Part shown: piece after piece, positions 20,031 to 28,907 of the stretch
Numbering within the stretch: position 1 is the stretch's first letter
How the letters are laid out: each line of letters begins with the position of its first letter
Origin: Gemmataceae bacterium
GTDB lineage: Bacteria > Planctomycetota > Planctomycetia > Gemmatales > Gemmataceae
Length of the DNA stretch: 64,000 nucleotides
Reading direction: 5' to 3'
Assembly (NCBI GenBank): GCA_019636445.1
Contig: JAHBXO010000014.1
Location: 57,358-121,357, forward strand
Program-made: the position numbers and the translations under genes
The notes under the pieces: generated by a model
What the model saw: the letters and a program-made list of their open reading frames with translations, nothing else
The model's database searches: none
Told to the model about the DNA's origin: nothing

Positions 20031-20450
20031 TCAACCGGCCGACCCGACGAGTTCCTTTTCGGCTTCGACCCCCTGCTTCTCCTGATAATTCTTGATGGCC
20101 GCCTTGATCGCGTCTTCGGCCAGCACCGAGCAGTGGACCTTCACCGGCGGCAGGGCCAACTCTTCCACGATGGCGGTGTTCTTGATCTCCATCGCCTCGT
20201 CGACCGTCTTGCCCTTGAGCCATTCGGTGGCGAGGCTGCTGGACGCGATGGCGGAGCCGCAGCCGAAGGTCTTGAAGCGAGCGTCCTCGATGACGCCGGT
20301 AAGCTTGTTGACCTTGATCTGGAGCTTGAGGACGTCGCCGCACTCCGGCGCACCGACAAGGCCGGTGCCGACATCGGCGGACTTGACGTCGAGGCTGCCG
20401 ACATTGCGCGGGTTGTTATAGTGCTCGAGAATCTTATCGCTGTATGGCAT
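20031..20450 (-). CDS. iscU: Iron-sulfur cluster scaffold protein IscU
   Basis: 139 residues. IscU receives sulfur from IscS and iron, assembles a [2Fe-2S] cluster and hands it to target proteins. The three cluster cysteines are Cys37 (GAPECGD), Cys64 (FGCGSA) and Cys107 (in LPPVKVHCSVLAED); Asp39 is also present. LPPVKVHC is the chaperone-binding motif of true IscU proteins and is absent from SufU, so the call is IscU rather than SufU or the N-domain of NifU. It follows iscS by 65 bases. The chaperones hscA/hscB, ferredoxin and iscA are not in the visible cluster. Confidence 0.96.
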   Translation of the reverse strand: MPYSDKILEHYNNPRNVGSLDVKSADVGTGLVGAPECGDVLKLQIKVNKLTGVIEDARFKTFGCGSAIASSSLATEWLKGKTVDEAMEIKNTAIVEELALPPVKVHCSVLAEDAIKAAIKNYQEKQGVEAEKELVGSAG

Positions 20451-20515
20451 GGGATGCTCCTGGTTGGTAGGGGACTCCCCGCGGACGGTCGTCCGCGGGC
20501 TTCATCGGTTTTCGA

Positions 20516-21730
20516 TTAGTGGGCGGCCCATTCGATGGTTTTCAGGTCGATGCCGGCCTGGGCCATTTCGTACAGCGGCGACATCTCGCGGAGCCGCTTC
20601 ACTTCGCGGACCACAAGGTCCACGACGTAGTCGACTTCTTCCTGGGTGTTGAAGCGGCCGATGCCGAAGCGGATACTGCTGTGGGCCAGTTCGTCGCCGA
20701 CGCCGAGGGCGCGGAGGACATAGCTCGGTTCGAGGCTCGCGCTCGTGCAGGCGGAGCCGCTGCTGACGGCCACGTCCTTGATACCCATCATCATCCCCTC
20801 GCCCTCGACGTAGGCGAAGCTGATATTCGCGTTGCCGGGCAGGCGTTCGGTCGGGTGGCCGTTGAGGTACGTTTCCGGCAGTTGGTCCATGATTCCCTTG
20901 CGGAGCCGTTCGCGAAGGGCGAAGGTTCGCTGGCTCTCCTCGGCCATCTCGTCCTTGGCGATCGCGCAGGCTTCGCCGAAGCCGACGATGAGCGGGACGG
21001 GCAGCGTGCCGGAGCGCATGCCGCGTTCGTGGCCGCCGCCGTCGATGATCGGCTCGAGGCGGACGCGCGGGTTCTTCTTGCGGACGTAGAGCGCGCCGAT
21101 CCCCTTCGGGCCGTAAAGCTTGTGCGCCGTCAGGCTCATCAAGTCGATGCCCATCGCCTCGACGTCGACCGGCACCTTGCCGACGGCCTGCACCGCGTCG
21201 GTGTGGAAGAGGACGCCCTTCTCCTTGCAGACCTTGCCGATCTCGGCGATCGGCTGAATCGTTCCGATTTCATTGTTCGCGAACATGACACTGACGACGA
21301 TCGTCTTGTCGGTGATCGCGTTGCGGACCTGCTCCGCCGTCACGCGGCCGAACTTGTCGACGTCCAGGTAGGTCACATCGCAGCCGTCGCGTTCGAGGCG
21401 TTTGCAGGTGTCCAGCACGCACTTGTGCTCGGTGGGCACCGTGACGATGTGGTTGCCCTTCTTCTTGTACATCGCCGCGACGCCCTTGAGGGCGAGGTTG
21501 TTGCTCTCGGTGGCGCCGCTGGTGAAGATGATTTCCTTCTCGGTCGCGCCGATCAGGCTGGCGATCTGCTCGCGGGCGTCGTCCACGGCCGACTCGGCCT
21601 CCCAGCCGTACGGATGGCTGCGGCTGGCCGCGTTGCCGTACTTTTCGGTGAAATACGGGAGCATCGCCTCGACCACGCGCGGATCGACCCGCGTCGTCGA
21701 GTTGTTATCCATGTAGATCGGGAGCTTCAT
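20516..21730 (-). CDS. iscS: Cysteine desulfurase IscS
   Basis: 404 residues, full length. A pyridoxal-phosphate enzyme that turns cysteine into alanine and carries the sulfur as a persulfide for cluster assembly, tRNA thiolation and other uses. Lys204 in [11 protein letters not shown] is the cofactor lysine, His102 in PTEHKCVL stacks on the ring, and Cys328 in [14 protein letters not shown] is the persulfide cysteine in the long loop of class I desulfurases. GATESNNLA is the phosphate-binding loop. It is preceded by iscR and followed by iscU on the same strand; a long palindrome lies between iscR and this start. Confidence 0.97.
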   Translation of the reverse strand: MKLPIYMDNNSTTRVDPRVVEAMLPYFTEKYGNAASRSHPYGWEAESAVDDAREQIASLIGATEKEIIFTSGATESNNLALKGVAAMYKKKGNHIVTVPTEHKCVLDTCKRLERDGCDVTYLDVDKFGRVTAEQVRNAITDKTIVVSVMFANNEIGTIQPIAEIGKVCKEKGVLFHTDAVQAVGKVPVDVEAMGIDLMSLTAHKLYGPKGIGALYVRKKNPRVRLEPIIDGGGHERGMRSGTLPVPLIVGFGEACAIAKDEMAEESQRTFALRERLRKGIMDQLPETYLNGHPTERLPGNANISFAYVEGEGMMMGIKDVAVSSGSACTSASLEPSYVLRALGVGDELAHSSIRFGIGRFNTQEEVDYVVDLVVREVKRLREMSPLYEMAQAGIDLKTIEWAAH

Positions 21731-21749
21731 TTCGGTGTCCTGTATATTT

Positions 21750-21837
21750 GCCGCACGATGAAAGGCCGGATGAAGACACGATCTGAATAAACAGGATTTG
21801 TTTTTGATCGTGTCTTCATCGGCGTTTATCGTGCGGC
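21750..21837. repeat. Long palindrome between iscR and iscS
   Basis: Arms 21750-21783 (34 bases) and 21806-21837 (32 bases) pair almost perfectly; outer block GCCGCACGAT and inner block GATGAAGACACGATC match exactly, with a small mismatched bulge between them. The loop is 22 AT-rich bases. The right arm overlaps the last codons of iscR. As RNA this would be a very stable hairpin placed to separate regulator and structural genes. It has no T run typical of a terminator on the exit side. Confidence 0.85.
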
Positions 21838-22317
21838 CATTTCCGGTTCTCGGTGGTTCATCATTGTCAGCGGCAGCAATGTCGTGCTCGGAACGGCCCT
21901 GTTCGAGTCGAACAATTCTTCAAGCGTCACGCCGCGGAGGACGCCCATCAGGCGGCGATGAATCTCCGCGACCGGCCCCTTCATCGGGCAAACGTGCGAG
22001 ACGGAGCACGACTCATCCTCTTGAACCGCATCCACGTGCCCGTTGCAAACGGTCAACTTGAATCCTTCCTCAATGGATTCGAGCAATTCGGCGAGCGTCA
22101 CGGCCGAAGCCGGACGCAAGAGGGCATAGCCGCCCTTCACGCCGCGATGGCTGGCGACATAACCGGCGTGCGTCAGCTCTTTCAGGATGTTCGCGACGAA
22201 CGGCCGACTCAGGCCGAACGCCTCCGCGATTGTCCGCGCGTTCCCACCGTTCGGACTGCGGTGCAGGTGCGAAAGTATCAGCAATGCGTAATCGGCCTTG
22301 CGGCTGAGGAGGGGCAT
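21826..22317 (-). CDS. iscR: Rrf2-family iron-sulfur regulator (IscR-like)
   Basis: 163 residues. The N-terminal winged helix ([51 protein letters not shown]) is typical of Rrf2 proteins. Three cysteines, Cys91, Cys104 and Cys110 (TVCNGH and [13 protein letters not shown]), can ligate a cluster; the first gap is 12 residues, longer than the five of E. coli IscR. The gene leads iscS and iscU, so it most likely senses cluster status and represses this operon. NsrR-like nitric-oxide sensing is an alternative for an Rrf2 protein, but the neighbourhood favours IscR. The C-terminal 35 residues are poorly conserved. Confidence 0.88.
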   Translation of the reverse strand: MPLLSRKADYALLILSHLHRSPNGGNARTIAEAFGLSRPFVANILKELTHAGYVASHRGVKGGYALLRPASAVTLAELLESIEEGFKLTVCNGHVDAVQEDESCSVSHVCPMKGPVAEIHRRLMGVLRGVTLEELFDSNRAVPSTTLLPLTMMNHREPEMAAR

Positions 22318-22352
22318 CGCGTCGCACTCGGGGGGAACGGAACAACCGTGCG

Positions 22353-22385
22353 AATCGAATCCGCACTGGCATTATTCGATTTATA
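22353..22385 (-). promoter_or_regulatory. Candidate -10 and Rrf2-type operator upstream of iscR
   Basis: AATCGAAT (22353-22360) and ATTCGATT (22374-22381) form a perfect 8-base inverted repeat with a 13-base spacer. It overlaps TATAAA (minus strand, 22385-22380). This arrangement could let a dimeric repressor block transcription about 40 bases before the iscR start. Inference from symmetry and position. Confidence 0.4.
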
Positions 22386-22476
22386 AGACGCGGAATGGTA
22401 CCCGAACAGTGCGAATTCGGTGAGATGCCGTCTCAAGAAAGCCCCGTTGAATTGACCGGACTTCGACAAAATCACA

Positions 22477-22505
22477 ATCTATTTCATCGTGACACTTTAT
22501 GTCAA
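22477..22505 (-). promoter_or_regulatory. Candidate sigma-70 promoter upstream of iscR
   Basis: Minus strand TTGACA (22505-22500), 17-base spacer, ATAGAT (22482-22477). A small inverted repeat TGACA-CTTTA-TGTCA (22490-22504) covers the -35 box and could be an operator. Transcription from here would give a leader of about 155 bases before iscR. Confidence 0.45.
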
Positions 22506-22508
22506 AAT

Positions 22509-24467
22509 TTATCGCCGCCGTTCCACGGGCGTCGCTTGCTCCTCTTGGATCGGTTTGTCGATTTCGCGGCTTTTGACTTCCAAATGGATCCGGGAGCTAC
22601 CGCTTTTCACCGCGTCCGCATCCAGCAGATAGATCGCAGTCGCACCAGGCGGCAATTCACCCAGTACTGGAAATGTGTACGAGCGTTCGCCGATCCGGGC
22701 CTCCGCGCGATTCGGTCCATTTCCGCGCGTCGGTCGGAATTCGTCGGTGAGGGTTGCGGTCACGGTCACCTCGCGCGCCGGGGCGGTGCCCGTGTTGCGG
22801 ATGGTCGCGCGCCAGGTGGCGCGGCCCCCGACGACGACGGGGCCGACCGGTTCGGCGAGCCGCAACGAGAGCACGGGTTGGCCGACGACCGCGACGCGGA
22901 GCGTCGTCTCCTTGGCGCGGACACGAATCCCGCTGCCGAGTTCCGCCTCGGCCGTGGCCGAGAGCGCGACCCGTTCCGTCAGGCGGTCCCCCTGTACGCC
23001 CAGCCGCACGACCTTCGACTCGCCCGCGGCGAGCGTACCCACGCTCCAGGTCGCCCCGGACTCCACGCTGCGGCCACCGTCGGACGCCTTGGCGGCGGTG
23101 AGCGGTCGGGGGACTTCGGTTCGGATCGTAACGTTCGCGAGCGGCGCGTCCCCGCGGTTCGTGACACGGAATTCGAACATCCCCTCCTGACCGACCGGGA
23201 ACGATTCCGAGCCGCCGATCGACAGTTCCAGTTCCGCCTGCCCGACCTGCACGATGGACTCCGCGCGATCCGCGAGTCCGCCGTCGGCCGTCACGTTCAC
23301 ACGCACCGGCATCTTTCCCGCCCGTTCCACCGGCACGTTCACCGTCACCGTCTTCGATTCGTTCGCGGGGATGGTACCCAGGCTCTTCTCCATCGGCTTC
23401 GCGGCACCGTCCGGCCCGTCGACCCACGCGATGGCGTTCTCGATCGGGACGGCGCCGGCGTTCGTCACGGTCACGCGCACGGGGAGCGTGCCGCCGGTGG
23501 ACGCCGTCGCGGGCACGTCGATCTTCATCGTCATGCCGGCGGCATCGACGCTCGTGCCGACGCGTTGCTCGGCCCGGAGGCCGTCGGCGGATTCGGCCGA
23601 CGCCGTCACGGTGAGCGAGCCGCGGTCCTTTGGTCGAAGCGTGATGGTGAGGTCTTGGGTCTCGCCGGCTGCGAGTCGCTCGATCGCCCAGGTCAGGCTG
23701 TTGCCGCTGCGTCGGACCACCGGTGGATCGATGCGCAGGATTTCGACGCCTTCGGGCACGACGGCCTTCACCGTGAGCGGCTGACTATCGCGTTTGCCGC
23801 CGTTCGCCAGCGCGATGGTCGCGGTGAGGTCGCGTCCGACGCCGACCGCACGGGGCATGACGAGATCGAGGCTCACCTGGGGAGCGTCCGGCCGTTCGCC
23901 ACTCGTTGCTTTCGCGCTCGGGAGTTTCGTGGAGCCGTCTGTCCATTGAAGGCATGCCGTCGCCTTCGCGTCGGTTGCATCGGGCGATTGGACCGTCACG
24001 CTCGTGCGTCCGGGTTCGGCGGCGGTCACGATGCAATACGTCTGGCCGATTTCGAGTTCGAAATCGTCGCGCGGGTCGTCGCGGTCGCCGAGGATCGATC
24101 GCCGCGAGGCCGACGTGTAACTGTACCCGAACGCCGAGTCGACTCGCTTGCCGCGATGGAGCAGGGCCCCTTCGTCCACGGCGAGAATCTTGCCGACGCC
24201 TTCGAGCGTCCATTCGACTTTCGCCCGCGGCTTGGGTTTGCCGTCCCGGTCGTAGACGGTTGCGATCACCACCTGTTCGGCACCCGCGAGCCGGCTTCGG
24301 GTCGAGGGGATAACGTCAATTCGAGTTACTTTGGTCTCGCCAAGGACCGCATCGCGCAGGGCGGCCCCGTCCGGCGGCGAACCGAGCGTCTTCAACCGTT
24401 CGCGCGCCGAGCTGGCGCAGCCGGCGGTCAGGCACGCGACGACGAGAACGAGGAGATGCGACTTCAT
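22509..24467 (-). CDS. Lipoprotein with CARDB/DUF11-like beta repeats
   Basis: 652 residues from ATG at 24467, which begins MKSHLLVLVVACLTAGCASS; LTAGC is a lipobox with Cys17. The frame extends 50 residues upstream, but that part lacks a signal and overlaps the divergent gene. After a first Ig-like domain (PKPRAKVEWTLEG) come about five repeats of roughly 110 residues, each with patterns such as TVTNAGAVPIENAIAWV, FRVTNRGDAPLANVTIRTEV and TIRNTGTAPAREVTVTAT, i.e. CARDB/DUF11 beta sandwiches. Such stalks are common on planctomycete envelope proteins. No enzymatic domain is visible; adhesion or structural support is inference. Confidence 0.85.
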   Translation of the reverse strand: MKSHLLVLVVACLTAGCASSARERLKTLGSPPDGAALRDAVLGETKVTRIDVIPSTRSRLAGAEQVVIATVYDRDGKPKPRAKVEWTLEGVGKILAVDEGALLHRGKRVDSAFGYSYTSASRRSILGDRDDPRDDFELEIGQTYCIVTAAEPGRTSVTVQSPDATDAKATACLQWTDGSTKLPSAKATSGERPDAPQVSLDLVMPRAVGVGRDLTATIALANGGKRDSQPLTVKAVVPEGVEILRIDPPVVRRSGNSLTWAIERLAAGETQDLTITLRPKDRGSLTVTASAESADGLRAEQRVGTSVDAAGMTMKIDVPATASTGGTLPVRVTVTNAGAVPIENAIAWVDGPDGAAKPMEKSLGTIPANESKTVTVNVPVERAGKMPVRVNVTADGGLADRAESIVQVGQAELELSIGGSESFPVGQEGMFEFRVTNRGDAPLANVTIRTEVPRPLTAAKASDGGRSVESGATWSVGTLAAGESKVVRLGVQGDRLTERVALSATAEAELGSGIRVRAKETTLRVAVVGQPVLSLRLAEPVGPVVVGGRATWRATIRNTGTAPAREVTVTATLTDEFRPTRGNGPNRAEARIGERSYTFPVLGELPPGATAIYLLDADAVKSGSSRIHLEVKSREIDKPIQEEQATPVERRR

Positions 24468-24525
24468 ACCCGGACCCATCCGACGATGCCCCCGGCATAG
24501 CGAGTCGCGGCCGGGGACGCAACCG

Positions 24526-24554
24526 CGACTGCTCCCGGAGCCGGATGCTATAAT
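24526..24554 (+). promoter_or_regulatory. Possible promoter of the CNNM/CBS gene
   Basis: A perfect TATAAT lies at 24549-24554, 35 bases before the GTG start. The -35 region (around 24526-24531, CGACTG) is poor, so the call rests on the -10 box. Confidence 0.35.
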
Positions 24555-24589
24555 GACCGGCACTTCTCCGCCCGTACCCGGATTCGCCC

Positions 24590-25744
24590 GTGATTTTCGC
24601 CGCTGCCGAACCGTCATCGACCGCCCTGATCGTCGGGTTGATCGCGATTCCGCTGTTGATCCTGATCAATGCATTCTTCGTGGCGGCCGAATTCGCGCTG
24701 GTCGCCCTCCGCCGCAGCCGAGTGGAAGAACTGGTGAATCAGGGGAACCCGCGTGCGCCGAAACTGCTTGCGGCCGTTGACGACCTGAACGACAGCGTGG
24801 CGGCGGCGCAGCTGGGCATCACGGTCGCCAGTCTGGCGCTCGGGTTCGTGAGCGAGCCGGCGCTCGCGTCGCTGATCGCGCCGTTGTTCAAGGAGATGCC
24901 GGCGGGGTGGCAGGGTCCGATCACGCATACGCTTTCCATCGTCCTCACGCTGGCACTCATCACCTTTCTGCACGTCGTCTTCGGCGAGCAGATGCCGAAG
25001 ATCGCCGCCCTGCAATCGAGCGAGCGCATCGGCTTGTTCATCGCCGGACCGCTCAATCGTTTTGCTCGCATCTCCCGGCCCTTGATCCGCCTGATGAACG
25101 GTACGAGCAACCGCTTCCTGCGTGCCATGGGCTACAAGCCCGACGCGGAAGAAGGCGAAATCTACAGCGTGGACGAACTGCGCCTCCTCATCGAGGACAC
25201 CGAGGAAGCGGGCCTGATGACCTCCATGCAGGCGGACGTGGTGATGAACGTCTTCGCCCTGAACAACAAGAAGGTCCGCGACTGCATGGTGGCCTGGGAG
25301 AAGGTGTCGGCGCTCGACGTCACAACGCAATCGGAACAACTGCTCGCGGCCGTCCGACAGGGGGCCCACACGCGCATGCCGGTGTACGACGGCACGCCGG
25401 ACAATGTCGTCGGCGTCGTCAACACGAAGGACCTGTTCTACCTCTTCAGCCTCAGCGGCGTCGTGCAACTGATCGACGCGATCTACGAGCCGGTGATCCT
25501 CGACGCCGACGCGCCGGTGGCGACGGCGCTCGCGGTGTTCAAGAAGTCGCACCGGCACCTGGCCGTGGTGCGCGAGAACGGCGCGAAGGTCGTCGGCATC
25601 CTGACGCTCGAAGACGTTCTGGAAGAGATCGTCGGCGAGATCGAGGACGAGCACGACAAGCCGGCACCGAAGCTCCGGCAGACGGTCTTGAACAAGATCC
25701 TGCTCCGCCGGAAACTGGGTCGGAGCAATCCCGGCGGAAAATAA
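24590..25744 (+). CDS. CNNM/CorC-like membrane protein (DUF21 plus CBS domains)
   Basis: 384 residues from GTG. The DUF21 (CNNM) region spans about residues 10-190: LIAIPLLILINAFFVAAEFALVAL, AAAQLGITVASLALGFVSEPAL and VLTLALITFLHVVFGEQMPKI are typical membrane helices, the last with the family motif GEQMPK. Two CBS domains follow (VRDCMVAWEKVSALD and VILDADAPVATALAVFKKS), ending LEEIVGEIEDEHD. The protein stops about 30 residues later, so the CorC_HlyC domain found at the C-terminus of many relatives is missing. Members are linked to magnesium or other divalent-cation transport. It diverges from the lipoprotein gene. Confidence 0.92.
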   Translation: MIFAAAEPSSTALIVGLIAIPLLILINAFFVAAEFALVALRRSRVEELVNQGNPRAPKLLAAVDDLNDSVAAAQLGITVASLALGFVSEPALASLIAPLFKEMPAGWQGPITHTLSIVLTLALITFLHVVFGEQMPKIAALQSSERIGLFIAGPLNRFARISRPLIRLMNGTSNRFLRAMGYKPDAEEGEIYSVDELRLLIEDTEEAGLMTSMQADVVMNVFALNNKKVRDCMVAWEKVSALDVTTQSEQLLAAVRQGAHTRMPVYDGTPDNVVGVVNTKDLFYLFSLSGVVQLIDAIYEPVILDADAPVATALAVFKKSHRHLAVVRENGAKVVGILTLEDVLEEIVGEIEDEHDKPAPKLRQTVLNKILLRRKLGRSNPGGK

Positions 25745-25880
25745 CCGCACAGGCCGCGCAGCCCGCTCAACTTCGCGCGATTGGCCTTTGCGCCGCGCCC
25801 GACATGGGGTACAAGCCAACCCGACTCGGAGGACACCGCCATAGGATGGCGTGTCGCTCCACGGTTCGGGAGAAGGTGCC

Positions 25881-26732
25881 ATGCGTGGGTTCGGCCTGTC
25901 GATTACCGGTCTGATCGTCGCCGCGGGAGTGACCGCGGCCCAAACGCCGACGCCGATGGGGCTGGCACGCCCGGACCAGCTGCCCGGCGCCGGCCGCGCC
26001 GGCGCCGCCATCGTGCCCGCCGCCGCCGTCGCCCTTCCGCCGGCCCTCCAGGCGCACCTCAGCGCGTGGGAAAAGAAATCCACCGCCGTCGGCTCCTATT
26101 ACTCCGATTGCGAATACGTCCGCAAGAACCTGCTCCTCCGCAAGGAAACAACCTTCACCGGCACCATGATGTGCATGAAGCCGAACCTCGCCCGCATGCG
26201 CATCGACAATAAGGCCGACAAGAACGACTTCCTCTCCTACATCGCCGACGGCAAAGCCGTGTACGAATACGCCGGCAAGGACAAGGTCGTCCGCCAGTAC
26301 CTCATTCCGCCCGGCGGCAAGGGCGGCGTCGGCGATAACCTCCTCATGGAATTCATGTCCGGCTCCATGAGCGCCGACGACGTGAAAACCCGCTTCGACC
26401 TGAAGCTCGAAAAGGAAGAAGACTACTACACGCACATCAAGATCCTGCCGAAGCTGGAGAAGGACAAGCAGGAGTTCGAGTCGATGCTGCTCGTGCTCTA
26501 CAGCGGCAAGCTCGCCGACCGGAAATGGGACTACCTGCCGGCGGTTGTGGTCATCCAGAAGAACAAGGACGAGATCGACCAGTGGACCTTCAAGGACCCG
26601 AAGATCAACAACGAGGGGATCAAGAAGGAACACTTCGTGGCGACGATGCCCCGGAAAGAGGACGGCTGGGAATTCAAATCGATGAGCGCGGCCCCCGCTG
26701 CGCCGACGGCACCGCGGAAAGCGCTGCCCTGA
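25881..26732 (+). CDS. TIGR03009-type secreted protein
   Basis: 283 residues. The start at 25881 has AGAAGG five bases upstream and opens on a signal peptide (GFGLSITGLIVAAGVTAA); ten extra residues upstream are unlikely. After an alanine/proline linker comes SAWEKKSTAVGSYYSDCEYV and a chain of beta strands (TTFTGTMMCMKPNLARMRI, FLSYIADGKAVYEYAGKDKV), matching the planctomycete-specific TIGR03009 family. That family shows a LolA/LolB-like half-barrel pattern, so lipid or hydrophobic ligand binding has been proposed by analogy. The function is unknown. A terminator follows. Confidence 0.82.
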   Translation: MRGFGLSITGLIVAAGVTAAQTPTPMGLARPDQLPGAGRAGAAIVPAAAVALPPALQAHLSAWEKKSTAVGSYYSDCEYVRKNLLLRKETTFTGTMMCMKPNLARMRIDNKADKNDFLSYIADGKAVYEYAGKDKVVRQYLIPPGGKGGVGDNLLMEFMSGSMSADDVKTRFDLKLEKEEDYYTHIKILPKLEKDKQEFESMLLVLYSGKLADRKWDYLPAVVVIQKNKDEIDQWTFKDPKINNEGIKKEHFVATMPRKEDGWEFKSMSAAPAAPTAPRKALP

Positions 26733-26758
26733 TTCGCGCCAAAACTGAATCGCTCAAG

Positions 26759-26781
26759 CGCCGTCGATCTGACGGCGTTTT
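26759..26781 (+). terminator. Intrinsic terminator after the TIGR03009-type gene
   Basis: Perfect stem CGCCGTC/GACGGCG with loop GATCT (26759-26777), then TTTTCTC. Confidence 0.85.
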
Positions 26782-26889
26782 CTCATTTCATCTTCACCGC
26801 ACCCGGCGCAACATATCGGTACCTGTTTTCCGATCGGCACCGGGCGACCCCCGCCTCTCCGCCGCTCGGTCTCTTCGATGAGGTGTGTC

Positions 26890-27687
26890 ATGAAGTACGT
26901 TTCACGACTGGTGCTGGCCGTGTCGTTCGCGCTGGCCATCGCGACGACGGCGTCGGCGCAAGGACGCCCGGGCGGCGGGTTCACCGGCGGCTTCGGGTTC
27001 GGCGGCACGAACGCCTACTCGATGATCGCCACCAACACGGTGCTGCAGGAAGAACTGAAAGTCACCGGCGAGCAGAAGACGAAACTCGAAGACGCGCTGA
27101 AGCCGATCACGGCGAAACGGAACGAAATCCTCGGCATCGCCGCGCCCGGTGCGGGCGGCAACCGTCGGCCCGCCGGCGGCCAGCGCCCGATGCTGACCGA
27201 CGAGCAACGCAAGGAACGGGAAGAGAAGCTCGCCAAGATCAGCGAAGAAACCAAGAAGGCCGTCGAAGGCGTGCTCGACGAGAAGCAAGCCAAGCGCCTG
27301 GGCCAGATCAACGTCCAACTCCTCGGCTTCGGCGCCTACAGCGACAAGACGGTCCAGGAGAAGCTGAAGCTCGATGACAGCCAGAAGGAGAAGATCAAGG
27401 GGATCGCGGAAGAATACGCCAAGGACTCCGCGGAACTCCGCCGCGACGCCCCCCGCGGTCTCGGGTTCGGCCGTCCGGGCGGCCAGCAACCCTCCGACGA
27501 AGACAAGAAGAAAATGGAAGAATTCACAAAGAAGAGCGACGGCCTCCGCAAGGAAGCCGAAGACAAGGTCGTGGCCGTGCTGACCGCCGACCAAAAGAAC
27601 ACCTGGAAGGAACTGGTCGGCGAGAAGGCGGACGTTCAAAAGATCCGCGCCGGCGCCTTCCAGCGCCCGATGCGCCGCGACAACTGA
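26890..27687 (+). CDS. Secreted helical protein, Spy/CpxP-like pattern
   Basis: 265 residues with a signal peptide (YVSRLVLAVSFALAIATTASA). The mature part starts with a Gly/Phe stretch (RPGGGFTGGFGFGG) and continues as charged amphipathic helices: EELKVTGEQKTKLEDALK, EQRKEREEKLAKISEETKK, QEKLKLDDSQKEKIKGIAEE. The motif V/L-x-E-L-K-L-(T/D)-x-x-Q-K-x-K occurs twice, which is the pattern of planctomycete proteins distantly similar to the periplasmic chaperones Spy and CpxP. The start was chosen at ATG 26890, after GAGG. Function by analogy only. A strong terminator follows. Confidence 0.8.
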   Translation: MKYVSRLVLAVSFALAIATTASAQGRPGGGFTGGFGFGGTNAYSMIATNTVLQEELKVTGEQKTKLEDALKPITAKRNEILGIAAPGAGGNRRPAGGQRPMLTDEQRKEREEKLAKISEETKKAVEGVLDEKQAKRLGQINVQLLGFGAYSDKTVQEKLKLDDSQKEKIKGIAEEYAKDSAELRRDAPRGLGFGRPGGQQPSDEDKKKMEEFTKKSDGLRKEAEDKVVAVLTADQKNTWKELVGEKADVQKIRAGAFQRPMRRDN

Positions 27688-27711
27688 TTTCGCGATCGAG
27701 GCCGTACCGAG

Positions 27712-27743
27712 GAACCGGAGGGGAAACCCTCCGGTTCTTTTTT
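27712..27743 (+). terminator. Intrinsic terminator
   Basis: Perfect 11-base-pair stem GAACCGGAGGG/CCCTCCGGTTC with a GAAA tetraloop (27712-27737), followed by six T. Among the clearest terminators in the window. Confidence 0.97.
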
Positions 27744-27834
27744 GCGCGCGGAGGGAAAGGGAGATTTTCCTTTACTTTTTATTCGTAGTTATTATTTTGT
27801 TATACGTCGTCATTTCCATCCCCCGGAGGCCGCC

Positions 27835-28887
27835 ATGATCCGCCGAACGCGCGCCGGTTTCACGCTCATCGAGTTGCTGGTTGTCATCGCCATCATCGCC
27901 GTGCTCATCGGCCTGCTCCTGCCGGCCGTGCAAAAGGTCCGCGAGTCGGCGGCCCGCATGAGCAGCCAGAACAACCTCAAGCAGCTCGCGCTCGCCTGCC
28001 ACAATCACGATTCGTCCTTTGGCCACCTGCCCGGCCTCGCCCCGGCACCGTCCGGCGCGAGCGCCAACTCTTTCGGCTATTCCATACACGCCCGCATCCT
28101 GCCGTTCATCGAGCAGGAGAACCTCGGCCGCACCTTCGACCCCAACACGATGCCGCTGTTCACCGGCACCTTTCCGGTCAGCCTCGCCCTCAACCCCGTG
28201 CTCGTCGACACGGCGCGGATGCCCGTGAAGACCTTCCTCTGCCCCGGCGACGGCCACGACCCCCTCTACACCACCATCACCGGCGGCGGCGTGCACGCCG
28301 GCACCAATTACGTCGTCAACATCGGCTCCGGCCAGGTCGGCGCCGGTTTCGGCAACACCTACGACCCCCGTTTCCCCACCGATGGTCTGTTCTGGTACGG
28401 CTCGAAGGTCCGCCTCACCGACGTCGTCGATGGCTCCTCGAACACGATCCTCTGGTCGCAGTGCCTGCGCGGCACGAACGGCGGCACGCTCTCCGGCACG
28501 CCACGTTCATCGCTGTCCTTCGAACAGCGCCGTCGGATGTACGCGAACCTGCCCGGCCGCGGCACTGTTGCCACCGGCGGACTGAACCCGCAGCTCAGCG
28601 AGATCGATGCGGAGAATGCCACAACGTGGGTGAGCAACCGCGGCGGATCGTGGATCTGGGGCAACGGCTCCGTGAACGGCTTCGTGACTTACCTGACGCC
28701 GAACTCGCCGACGCCGGACGCCGCCGCGCACGGGCAGGGCTGGTTCTCGGCGCGCAGCAACTTCTCCGGCGGCGTCAATGTCGCCCTCGCCGACGGCAGC
28801 GTCCGGTTCGTCCGCGACGGCATCGCTCCGCTCGCCTGGCGTGCGATGGGCACCCGCGCCGGCGGCGAAATCCCGACCGAGAACTAA
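27835..28887 (+). CDS. DUF1559 protein with type IV pilin-like N-terminus
   Basis: 350 residues. The start at 27835 follows CGGAGG and gives MIRRTRAGFTLIELLVVIA, a prepilin signal with cleavage after the glycine before FTLIE. The rest is DUF1559: KVRESAARMSSQNNLKQLALA, HNHDSSFGHLPG, and the C-terminal VALADGSVRFVRDGI. Planctomycetes carry many such proteins; they are processed like pseudopilins, but their use is unknown. A 65-base AT-rich tract directly upstream (27767-27820) contrasts with the surroundings and probably holds the promoter. The frame continues upstream to 27742 without coding character. Confidence 0.93.
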   Translation: MIRRTRAGFTLIELLVVIAIIAVLIGLLLPAVQKVRESAARMSSQNNLKQLALACHNHDSSFGHLPGLAPAPSGASANSFGYSIHARILPFIEQENLGRTFDPNTMPLFTGTFPVSLALNPVLVDTARMPVKTFLCPGDGHDPLYTTITGGGVHAGTNYVVNIGSGQVGAGFGNTYDPRFPTDGLFWYGSKVRLTDVVDGSSNTILWSQCLRGTNGGTLSGTPRSSLSFEQRRRMYANLPGRGTVATGGLNPQLSEIDAENATTWVSNRGGSWIWGNGSVNGFVTYLTPNSPTPDAAAHGQGWFSARSNFSGGVNVALADGSVRFVRDGIAPLAWRAMGTRAGGEIPTEN

Positions 28888-28907
28888 TTTCCAATCAGGA
28901 GCACATC

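Noticed and set aside
22395..24500. 701-codon plus-strand frame opposite the CARDB-like lipoprotein
   Set aside because: Rich in Arg, His and Gly with no domain; the opposite strand has a lipobox and repeats.
28461..28907. Upstream extension of the PQQ propeller gene inside the DUF1559 gene
   Set aside because: It overlaps a certain gene in another frame; ATG at 28908 has GGAG upstream and a signal-like start.
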